From contig NC_081412.1 of assembly GCF_030272615.1 (NCBI RefSeq), positions 23,778,432 through 23,838,431 on the forward strand: 60,000 bases of DNA, written 5' to 3'. The stretch comes from Cryptomeria japonica (taxonomy: Eukaryota; Streptophyta; Pinopsida; Cupressales; Cupressaceae). Under the pieces are notes generated by a model that did not search any database, was not told where the DNA came from, and worked only from the letters and a program-made list of their open reading frames with translations. The translations under genes and the position numbers were made by a program. Positions 26,301 to 38,300 of the stretch are shown piece by piece (positions within the stretch are counted from its first letter, which is position 1; each line of letters starts with the position of its first letter).

Positions 26301-29300
26301 TAGAGAAGGTGGATTGATCATACCGATAAAATCTAGTCTCCATTTGGCAAAAGGTTGGGCTTCTATCACTGGTTGCAGTGGCATTGCTGGGTTCTTTTCC
26401 CGAAAGGCTGCTACTTGACATGTATGACATGTCCTAACGTGCTCATGAGTATCCTTGAATAGCGTAGGCCAATAGTATCCAGCCCTCAGTATCTGGTGTG
26501 TCATAGCTAGGCCAGCTCCATGCCCTGTCCCAAACTTGTTGTGAAAGTGCTCCATGATTTGTTTTGCTTCATCTTTGCCTACACACCTCAAGTAAATTCC
26601 TTCATAATTCCTTCTATATAGAACGGAGCCTTGAAGCTTGTAGTGTTGACTCTTCAATCTGAGTGCTCTCTTTTGTGTGGGAGTCATATGTGTGGTGCAC
26701 TTGTGATTGAGCAGGTAGGTCACAATATCCTTGTACCATTCATCTGGTGTGAGATCATCTAATTCATACAATTGTTGAATCAGTCCTGGCCCTTCTACTG
26801 CTAGAGTTTGCGCAAGAGCTTGTCCTCAAACTAGCTTCATTGGTTGTATTTCAATATCACACTCTTGAATAGTGGCGACCCACTTTCCTCTCCTTTCTCC
26901 TGATTTGTTTTGCATGAGGAGAGTCTTCACAGCTGCGTCAGGCATAATTGCGTACACTTTGATCCTTAAAATATAGTGTCTGAACTTCTTGATTGTTTTG
27001 ACTAACACATAAGCTTGCTTTTCTACGTTGGGATACCTTAATTCATCATCTTTGAGTGGAGCACTTGTGAATGCTATAGGATTCTCATCCTTTTCTTCAC
27101 TCTTATGGGTAAGGATAGCTGCACATGTATGTTCTGAAGCGAAAGAATATAGATAGAAGGGCCTTGTTTAATCTGGACTGACTAATATTGGAGCTTCCGC
27201 AATTGCATGTTTGATCTCTTCAAATGCCTTTTTAGCTTGTGTAGTCCATTCCATCTTAGCATCCTTCTTCAACATCTCATTTAATGGCCTGATTATTTCT
27301 GCGAAGCCAATGATGAATTTTCTCACGAAATTGATCTTGCCAAAAAATGATTTGAGCTCTTTCTTGCTTGCAGGCAAATTTATTGTTGATATTGCTTTAA
27401 CTCTGTCAGGATCAATAGAGATACCTTTCTCTGAGATAACGTGTCCTAACAATTTTCCCTCTGTGACCCCAAACATGCACTTCTTAGGGTTTAATGAAAT
27501 TCCATATCGTCTACATCTTTGGAATACTTTTCTGAGATCTTCCACATGTTCTTCCCTTTTTCTTGAGAATACTGTGATGTCGTCCATATAAATGATGATA
27601 CATTTTCCTATCAAATCTCTGAAAGCAATATCCATGGCCCTTTGAAAGGTAGCTCCTGCATTGATAAGTCCAAATAGCATTCTTCTGTAGGCAAATGTTC
27701 CCCATTTAGTCGTAAAAGTTGTTTTCAATCCGTCCTCTGGCTCAACCATTACTTGATTATATCCTGAATATCCATCCAGGAAGGACATCATCTGTGACCC
27801 ATTTACAATTTGTAAAACTTCATCCAGTGGTGGCAAAGGATAGTTGTCTTTCTCTGAAGCTCAATTGAGATTGCGGAAGTCCACGCATAGTCTAATTTCT
27901 CCATTCTTCTTTCGTAAAGGAACCAGGTTGGTGACCCACGTCGAATGTCTTACTGGGAAGATAATCTTTGCTGTCAACAACTTCTTGACTTCTTGATATA
28001 TTAGCGGTTCTAAAAGTGGATGGACAGGTCTTTGCCGTTGTCTAAATGGTTTGCTTCCTTGCTTCAAAGGTATGGGTAATGATTGAAGTATTGTAAGTCT
28101 TGAGATCTTCATAGCTCCATGCAATAACATCCGGGAAGTCTCTCATGTTCTTAAATATTCCTTCCTTCTCTTGCGGGGTACAAGCTTTGCCTATGAATAC
28201 GTTTTTGATTTGCTCTTCATTACCCAAGTTGATGGTCTCACAAGCATTTCCTTCCACATTGTGACTTTTGAATGCCTGCAATTTATCTGGGTTGAATATC
28301 CTTTCTAATTATATCATGCCCTTTGGAATAGTGTTTGTTTTCAAATTCAAGATTCCTTCTGGATCAAACTTAACACCTTCCATATCTTATTCATCAATGA
28401 TTTGGGTTAAGAAGACATCTGTATTGGTCAAGAAATCCAATATATGCTTGTCAGCTTCAAATACTTGAAAATTGGTGATATTATCTGGAACTGAAGGTAG
28501 TGGAGTCAGCTCTATTGTGAACTTCTTCATTCCTTCCATTGCAAGTGGAATTAATGAGCTGGCAGCCTGAGCGAGGGAATTGGCTACTTGATTCTAGTGT
28601 CTGTATATTGATTGAATGTTGAAAGCGTCAAAGCTCTCAATGAGATCCCACACTCGATTGCGGTATCTTGTTAACCTCTTGTCATGACACACATACTGTT
28701 TCCTTATTTGCCTTATGACAATTTCTGAATCTCCAAACACATGTAAGATTTTGGCTTTCTTCTTGATAGCGAGCAATAACCCATGAATCAATGACTCATA
28801 CTCGGCAACATTATCCGTACAGGGAAATTGCAATCTATGGGCAGCCAAATATGTTTCTCCTCAGGGACTAGTTAGCTCGAAGCCAGCTCTGGATCCTTGT
28901 TTTGATTTTGAACCATCAAATCTCAAAGTCCATGCTTGATCTTCATCTTTCTTTTCTTGTTCCTTTTGTGAAATAGTAATAACCCTTCATATACCTTTTG
29001 GTTATGTTAATTATTATTTAATCTTTTATTTGGGGAATCACGCATGTATGACTAATGAATGATAAATATTAATTTATCTTTAATATTATTCTTGGATCTT
29101 CTGCCATCTACGTTCAGTAATTTATGATCAGTGATTAATATCCTTTCAAGGCCCATGAATTATATAGGCATAAAATAAATTTAGTTTAGAATCTTAAAGT
29201 CTTGGGCAGGGGCATTACAGTCCACCCTTCCCAAAATTGCTTGTCCTCAAGCAATGAAAACTCCAAAAACTCTATCCAATTCATGCTAAGATGACTAACA

Positions 29301-32300
29301 TGGATCCATGCTCATTGATACTGGGCACATCAACAATTAAATTATCTTCTTTAGCAGTAATAGTCACTAATATTGGTTTTCATAACGCCCTTGGTACCTT
29401 AATGACCTTATCATCATATGTGTAAGCTCATATACCGGTTCTTAGGGAAAAAGGCTGGGTTTGTGTCCTGGTTCTTGCCCGGTCTTGGTCCGAGCCTGGT
29501 TCTACCCACAGAGAACCTGGCCACTTGGGCAGGACCCGAGTGGAACCCAAGGAGAACCCAGGCGGACCCGAGAGAACCAAGGCCCATGGGTTCCCAAAAA
29601 TGGGGTCCACAGGTCATAAAAGTAAAATAAGTATAACCAAACATGAAAATTATAGGTCAAAAAAGTATAAACAAACTTGAATCAGTTTGAAACTTGAAAC
29701 TTGAATATTATCTTTTTTGCAAATTATGAATATGATATTACATTTACGATATATGAATATTAGATTATTTATTGGCATTGGCAATTATGGATTTATGATT
29801 TATGATTTATCTATTATCATTTATGTATCATTGTATGGGAAAGTTACATTGTATGTTTGAACTGTGATCATATATAATTTTGATGTTTGAACACACACAC
29901 ACACACATATATGTGCGTGTGTGTGTGTGTGTACAAACGTACCCGTACCCAAGTTTTTTTTTTTTTTTTGCCGAATCCACGAATCCGTACCCGAATTGGT
30001 AACTTAGAGTGTAAGCATCAACATCTATATGTGTGTGTGTGTGTGTGTGTACAAACGTACCCGTACCCAAGTTTTTTTTTTTTTTTTGCCGAATCCACGA
30101 ATCCGTACCCGAATTGGTAACTTAGAGTGTAAGCATCAACATCATGAACAAATATCTCTTCCAAATCATATTTGTCAATTTCATTTAGGAAATTGCATTT
30201 GTTGATCATGATATCCCATACTATTCCCTTTGTTGGTATAGAACTATTTGAAGATAATATCCTCAACTGAAATATTTTGTGATGGCTATCATTTTGTTCC
30301 TCTTTTCTCAAAAAATAAAGAAATGTTGGCTATAACATACACCCTGTTTCTGTTTCTATTTTATTTTTATTTTCTGTGTATTTAAATTTTAGAGAAATAG
30401 ACAGAAGATGCAGAAAGTGTTTTGTTTGTGTTTTCACAACGTATATGTATGTGTATGTAAATGTATATGCATATATGTGTGTGTGTGTGGTAAGGAGATT
30501 TAAACTGAAATAACAATGTGAATGTATAGAAATACCCACAACCAACAAATAACTGAAAGTACAATATTCTAACAAACTAGAGATGCCTAGATGATAAAAT
30601 CTTATAACAATCAAATATCGAATATACTGATTTGCTGCAAATGCAAAGAGCATACAATACTAAGATTACCAGCAAGCTGGCGTCCAGATATGGTGTCCAG
30701 ACAATGAGTAATCAGAGCTACAGATGATACAATGACATTCAACAACATATAGAAACCCTAGACGCCACAAAAGATGAACTCCAAAGTCCTCCAAACCCTA
30801 GCGCTCAGCATCAAGGAGTCTCATGCCCTCCTAGGAAAGGTACGACCAGCAGGAGATGATGTAGTAGCCTGCCCTATTTGCAATAGTCCCTTACCATTAC
30901 GCTTATGAAATTTGGGCAAACAGTTAGCATGCTTTTCCCTTGTGAACTAATTTTTTCAAGTATGGGCTGATTTATGAATCACAAATATCTCAATTGCATC
31001 TTATCAACACTTTACAAATAAGAGTTGAGCAATACAATAATATGACTTGTACAACTTAGTTATTCTTTCACAAGAAACTTCACATATTCATTTGGTAATT
31101 TTGACAAACAGTTGTTCATCAACCTTTATCTCAGAATAACACTGAACTATTCATGGTAAGATTCCAGTTTAATACAGCAAGAATATTTGAGTTTTCACAG
31201 CAGTATATTTAAAACTCAAAATCAATAACTTATTCACTAAAACCAAAACAAGAGTCAATCTTTCCAAAACCTGGTTCTATCCATTGCTGAAGTAACATCT
31301 TCTAGCTGTAGGGTTTTTGTTATCCGTTGACACAATACTGCAGCTCACACTCCTTCCATGTTCAGAGTAAAAACCAAATGAGGTTGAGACGAGTACCGTC
31401 AGCACTTGCACAGAGAACTAATACAGCAGTAAGCTATCTGACAAGAACCCAGCACTATATGATGACGGCGATAGATGCATCTTTATTGTAGATTGTGCTC
31501 CTGCAACCATCCAGCAATCCAACACTCACCGCGAGCTGGAAGCCTGTGAACATTGCGCTGGAAAGAACACCATACGCTGCCAGTTTTTAATGATTCAAAC
31601 ACACTGCAGATACCAATCAAGGCACGGACCAGGTGTGGCCTTGCGCCCAGCAGTAATGATCACTCCCAGCAGTTTATACTTACACTATGCATCACAGATT
31701 TTGCGCTCAGCACAATATAGACGCCCCAACCATTACTTGACACCACTTTGCAGGAACATTGGCCTTGAAAAGTCACAACCAAGTCTTGAATCCAGCCGGC
31801 AAATGTTTACAGTCCTGTGATATGCTCAGTACTATAGCTATCCAATAACATTCACATCCAGCTGTATGTCTGGTGTCTATGCCACTCCAGCTTATGCCAA
31901 GCAGTTAAATGAAACATAGAGATAAAATAAGTAATTGCCTCATACCTTCAAATAGTCCAATCTGTTCAGTCAATGATAACTTGAAATATCCAATGCCAAA
32001 TCCAGTATACATAAGCCAAGATATTCAATCACTGCAGTTTGCTTAGATTTCCCAGGCCTGATAGTTTCACAGGTGTAAGAAATGGTGCTGATGAGGGATT
32101 TCGTCCTCAAAAGACAATGATTTTCTAGAACTGAATCCAGAAACTCAAATTCCAATAATTCCAATTTCCAAGATGCCATTAATGTTCTACAAACTCCCTT
32201 TTATAACTTCATTTGGGCACGTTTTCTAATTCACCATGAACGTGGGACAAAAGAATGTTATAATAAAATAACATTAACTCCTTATGACTCCCATTTAAAG

Positions 32301-35300
32301 GGGACCTTTAATATTTTCTTTTCCAACATTAGTCCCAGCATTAATTAAGTATTTAAATTTAACTTTAGGAGTTTTTAATTAAATTGCCCAATTAATTAAT
32401 GGCTCATTAAATTTGCAAATTTGATGACAAATATTGATCACCATAAATATTGACATTATAAAATGTATCAAATATTTCCTGCCACTAAGCCACATATGAC
32501 TTACTAGAAATAGTAAGTATCTGGAAACCCTGTCATAACACCTTCGATGGCCTGAAATTGAAATTGCCTAAGCCAAATCCCTCATTGAACCCTGCAAAGT
32601 CTTGGTTAGCCCTTGGGACCAAGGCAAAATGAGTTACAACACATCATCTGATGTCAGGCTAAAATGGGGATGTTGATGTGTTTTTTACGCACATGCGAAC
32701 ACATAATAAAATACCAAAGTATCTTATCCTCTCTTGAACAAAATCTCTCGGATGTTGAAGATTAGCTTAAGGATCATTCGAGACGACTCCAAGGTTCATG
32801 AATGTAGGGTCACTACGTGTGGATAAGCTTAGTTGGTTTGATGTGATTATGTTGGAATCACAAGGGGACTTACATTCAAATGCCCAAATGCTTGATTTAT
32901 TGGAACTTAGGTCCTATCTAATTGACTAGAAGATAAAAAAAAGAGCAAAAGAGGCAGGGTTTGAAAGAGTCTATTCTAATCCTCAGAATGTAGGAAGATG
33001 AGTGAATGATCAAATGAAATCCTACTGAGCAAGGTCTCACCATCAAATTGAACAATTTGACACAAGCTCAGTGCAATCTTCTAAGGACGTTTCAAAGATG
33101 TTCTAATCAATACCATCAAACATTGATCACCATTCAAGTTAATGTGTAAACAATGAGTGTAGAACGATTCGAAGTTAGGCTCATATCATTCCAATTGACC
33201 ACACAAGGCGCACTTACAAGCAACAAGAGGCTAGTGGTATGGATAAAACGGATTCCGCATGAGTACATTCAACACATCTTGCATCCAATCTAATTAACAT
33301 GACAATTTCATTGAGAAGGAGAACCATGAGGCTTGTTGAAATAAAAAATTTCACCATAACTTCAATGAAAAGAGTATCTCATTTACAAGTCATACCAACA
33401 ATTCTTCCCTCTCTTAATTTATTCTAATTGCTATTCTATTCACTACTGGATAACTACTCACTATTAGACTATTAGCTATTCACGAGGGAACTTGGAAGTC
33501 ATAATGTTCTTGTTGAGGGGAATGAATACACTTGCACACACATAGGTAATCGAAGAGGTGCCTTGACCCGGTTTGCGATTCTTCTTCCACTTTTGAGTAC
33601 ACTTTCTAGTCTTTTGACAAGTTGGGTTGAATTTTCTGGAGGTTCTAAGTATCGATTGAGTTTTTATCTTTGAAATGTTCAGGAACATTTATTTGAGGTG
33701 GCACTAGATGTTGTGAGGTATTCACACATCGCCCCATTGCAAATGGTGTCCCCCACTTTTCACTTTCTAGGGTTAGCTCTTTTAGTTTTGTTGTTGGTCG
33801 TTTTAGTGTCTTAGCCTTTGCATTGAAGGGATTGAATTTCTCAAAGGTCATCAAGCCAGGTGGATCTCGTCAAGGTGGAGTGAAGGAGGTCAGGTCAGTT
33901 GAATGATTAAGGGTTATTTAGATCATTCCTGGGGTTTTTGTGTACTATCTGGTCAGGCTTCAAGTTGCTAAATCAAACCTTGGTTGAATGCATAGTGTCC
34001 TCCTAGGTTTTGTCCCTTACATCAAGGTCAGAGCGAACTCGCCTTTAAAAGTCTAGTATGTCATCTTGATCCTAAAATGCCCTGAAATTTCACTTTCTGG
34101 AAATTTGAAGGATCTTCCAAAAACTAGATTTTGCATTATAACTCCTGGAGGTCCGAAACCACTCTCAAACATTCTGACAATATATATGGAATATAACTTC
34201 AAGTATAAGAAAGAGAAAAGATATAAGGAAATGTCATTTATACTTGTCCAAGAACTTCATAAGTTGAGGTTTTGGAGCGAAGTTTTTCAACTTCATGATT
34301 TCGGGTTTTGGAGCAAAGTTCTTACTTCGGGAGTTTAGTGAGAGGAGCGAAGTTTTTACTTCATGTTCAAGAACTTAGGAGCGAGCTTCACCTTTGAGCA
34401 CTTTGGAGCGAACTTCACCTTTGAGTACTTTGGAGTGAACTTCACCTTGGAACACTTAGGAGCGAACTTCATGTTGAAGGTGATAGGAGCAAACTTCATG
34501 TTGAAGGAAAGATGAGCAAACTTCATGTTGAAGGAGAGAGGAGCTAATGTCATTTTGAAGGGGAGAGGAGCAAACTTCATGTTGGAGATGAGAGGAGCGA
34601 ACTTCATGTTGAAGGGAGAGGAGCGAACTTCATGTTGAAAGAGAGAGGAGCGAACTTCATGTTTCACCAATATAGAGCGGAGTTGCTTTCTTCACAAGTT
34701 TACATTTTAAAGGAAAATTGACAACCTCATATTCAAGCACTTTGGAGCGAAATTCATGACCTAGCAAAATGAAGCGATCTTGAGAGCGAAATATATCAAC
34801 TTCGTGCATTGAAGGAGAAGAGTGAAGTGCTAACTTCATGAGTTGAAGGAAGTAAGTGAGGTTTTAACTTTGGAAGTTGAGAAAGATGAGCAAACTTCAT
34901 GTTTTCACCAAGGAGAGTGAATTTCATAAACATGAGCGAAATTGAATAGGAAAAGGATAATCACCTAAAGAGGACGCAATACCAAATGAACTTCATGATC
35001 TCATTTAGAGGAGCGAAGTAGAGCGATCTTACAACTTCAACTTCAAGGAGATAAAAGCGAACTTCGGGTTCAAGCAACTAGGGAGCGAAATAATAACTTC
35101 ACGAGTTGAGAGTTTGGAGCGAAATTGCTACTTCATGTGTTTGGGAACAAGAGCGAAGTTCATGATCTTGTTAAGTAGAGTGATTTGTGAATGAAGTTGG
35201 ATATAAGTAGGAAAATGATTAAAGCAACTTCATGTTTCACCAATTTGGAGTGAAGTTGTTACTTCATGAACTCATGATTTGGAGCAAAATTGTTACTTCA

Positions 35301-38300
35301 TGTATTGGGAGATAGGAGCAAAGTTGTTACTTCATGAACTCATGATTTGGAGCAAAGCTTTCATTTCACAAACTACTGATTTTGAGCAATCTTACAACCT
35401 CATGTATTGAACCAAGGGATACAAATGAACTTCAAGAATTAAGACATGAGCAAACTTCACAATTTGAAGGATATGAGCGAAGTTCAAGAAAATGAAGAAG
35501 ATTAAGGCGAGGGAAAGCTCAATGAACACCAAGGATGGAACACACTTAAAGAGCTCCTCTCTAAGAGTGAAAATCAACTTCAAGAAGCTCTTCATGAAGA
35601 CGAATTCCTCTAGATCTTCTTATCAAACCTGCAAAACACATAAAATCAAGGGATATATCAAGCTAAGAAGAACTATCAAAGTTATATATTATGTATTTGA
35701 TATCATGTTTGTTTTTGTTTTGCAGAGGGGAGGAGATGGTGGTTGCAAAGAAAAAAGGAGGAAGATTTTTAAGACCTACACCACCGTGCAAGAGGAGAAA
35801 ATTCAAGCTCAAGAGGAATTTCAACCTTCACCGCACCATGGAGACATGAAGAGATCAAAAGAGTGCGAAAGAGAAGTTATACAATCATTCAAAAATAAGC
35901 AAGCAAAGATTCAGTTACATCAATAACTCCCATCACAACTACTTTGAGCGAGCTAAATAATGTTGAGTATCAAGAGATACCTCTCAACATCCCTTCATAA
36001 TGATAAATCAACTCAAGTCTACAAAGTGCAAGAGTGAAGTGGCATCCTAGATGGCATTCCAGTCACCATTCCTGTAGTCAATGAAGTCCACTTCAACGCA
36101 TCCAAGTTCAATGAATCAAGCTCACTTGTGATGGCACAAACTCTAAGGCACCTACCCCTGATATCTATTGGACAACACTTTCTGAATGTAATTTTCTCAT
36201 TGGCTATGGAGAATTTTGTTATAACAAACCCTAATTAGGGTTTCATTGTAAAATCCTGGCCATTCGTTGTAAATGAGCTCTCTATAAAAGCTCAAAGTCT
36301 TTCATTTGTAAAGGAAAATAGTTGATAGTTAATAGCTAATAGTGAATAGTTATCTAGTAGTGAATAGAATAGCAATTAGAGTAGATTAAGAGAGGAAAGA
36401 ATTGTTGGTATGACTTGTAAATGAGATACTCTTTTCATTGAAGCTATGGTGAAATTTGTTATTTCAACAAGCTTCATGGTTCTACTTTTCAATTTATTGT
36501 CATGTTAATTAGATTGAATGCAAGAAGTTATTGAATGTATTCATGTGGAATCCGTTTTATCCATACCACTAGCCTCTTGCTGCTTGTAAGTGTGCCTTGT
36601 GTGGTCAACTGGAATGATATGAGCCTAACTTCTAATCGTTCTACACTCATTGTTTATGCATTAACTTGAATGGTGATCAATGTTTGATGGTATTGATTCG
36701 AACATCTTTGAAACATCCTCAGAAGATTGCACTGAGCTTGTGTCAAATTGTTCAGTTTGATGGTGAGACCTCACTTAGTAGGATTTCATTTGATCATTCA
36801 CTCATCTTCCTACATTCTTAGGATTAGAATAGACTCTTTCAAACCCTGCCTCGTTTGCTCTTTTTTTTTAATCTTCTAGTCGATTAGATAGGACCTAAGT
36901 TCCAATAAATCAAGCATTCAGGCATTCGAATGTAAGTCCCCTTGTGATTCCAGCATAATCACATCAAACCAACTAAGCTTATCCATACGTAGTGACCCTA
37001 CATTCATGAACCTTGGAGTCGTCTCGAATGATTCTTAAGCTAATCTTCAACATTTGAGAGATTTTGTTCAAGAGAGGATAAGATATTTTGGTATTCTATT
37101 CTGTGTATGCATGTGCGTAAAAAACACATCAACAGGGTAGATTACACAATCTTCTCTAAACATTGCTACAAACTCTTTCAATCCTGTAAATCTGCTTTGA
37201 GTCCTTGTAAATCAAATTTAAGTTATCAACTCAATAAAGCCCAATTGTGATCTTCGAATGAAACCACCATTAATCCTCTAGATTGGATCTTTCACCAAGG
37301 TGGAAGATGTTCTTTGCAAGGGTTTTCATCCTCACAAAGCCACGAGATGAACAAGTTCAACCATCAAGAGCAGTCTCCAAAATATCAATTCCAAGCATAT
37401 CAAAATGAGCTCACAAACTCATCTTTATAGTCTCTTCAAAAACCACGCCCAACCAAGGAGTTATTTTTTAATTTTATTTTTAATCCTTTTGTCTTCTGTT
37501 AAAGTGGTGCTCATGCCCCAAAAGGCCCCCTTTGTCAAATTTAAACATCTTGATGATGGATCACAGATTGTGATTTGAAACGTTGATGCAAAAAAACTCA
37601 CACAATTGAATCCAGAAGCATACATGTATTTAGACTAATGGATTGTGGAAATCTATTGACATTAAATTTAAACACTTCACTTTAATATTTGGGTGCCCAT
37701 ATAGTCCACATTTAAATAAATTAAAATAACAATAAAGTTAAATCAATAACTTATTGTTATATAATTTTAAAGCATTGGACTATATCAAATATTGGGATAT
37801 CGTCATTAATTGCATCCTCCAACCAATCTAAAAATAGTAATATTGGCAGCTGGTTCAGTTAGTGCTCGAAACCAAATTACTATAAATAATATGGGAAACC
37901 CATACAAATCCGCTCCATAAAAGGGTGTTACACACATCTCAACTACACGAGCTGAAAGAAACACATGTCACTACCAAATTGCTGGTCAAACTATCATCAC
38001 GAGTTCCCTAACCCTAACATAGCCCTAGACTTGAGTCCTTTTGTCTCAAATTCCTTTATATAGTGTATTTGCCCTTTTCTCAAGCATCTATGGCCTAGCT
38101 CCCATGGCTCTTCACAAGAAAAGGGCAAATTCTTCACCCTTCATTGGCTGGAAACCTTCTTGCATCATTCCCAAATGCCTCCTCAGGGACTAAGGATGGA
38201 AGATGCATCTCCAACTTCTTTGTGGCTATTCCAAAGGGATAGGAAAGGCTGAGAAAATAGCAAGTAACAGTACTAAGAAGGAAGATAATGATCATTTTGA

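Larger units (their letters stand above)
10941..28958 (-). mobile_element. 18-kb minus-strand composite retroelement block inserted in LTR A
   Basis: LTR A is interrupted at 10940 and resumes at about 28959. The short sequences at the two breaks, GTACC (10936-10940) and GTTCC (28959-28963), could be a 5-base target duplication with one mismatch. The left end is an LTR terminus (TGTTGATGTG). The right end has no LTR: it breaks into pol coding sequence. Inside, on the minus strand, are pol (28958 to 25485), leader and repeat blocks, ORF copy 2, an internal LTR (D), a repeat leader, ORF copy 1 and the terminal LTR (B). It may be one giant element or several elements nested or concatenated. Confidence 0.6.
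32671..37134. mobile_element. 4.5-kb foldback structure: LTR-B arms in inverted orientation
   Basis: The left arm, 32671-33480, starts TGTTGATGTG. It is the reverse complement of about the last 820 bp of the right arm, ending CACATCAACA at 37134. Flanking bases are GGGGA (32666-32670) and GGGTA (37135-37139), a possible 5-base duplication with one mismatch. The middle (33481-36000, + orientation) carries a leader-like segment, a block of GCGAA repeats and the stump of a small frame. Two inverted LTRs are not a normal retrotransposon product. Confidence 0.7.

Noticed and set aside
27211-27591. 126-codon + strand frame
   Set aside because: Antisense of the RT coding region.
29418-29644. Short frames on both strands in GC-rich sequence
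   Set aside because: Mutually overlapping shadows within the MITE; no homology recognised.
34356-34670. Repetitive 104-codon protein with ~10-residue repeats, minus strand
   Set aside because: Product of a 30-bp tandem repeat, opposite to the orientation of the surrounding element; not a credible gene.
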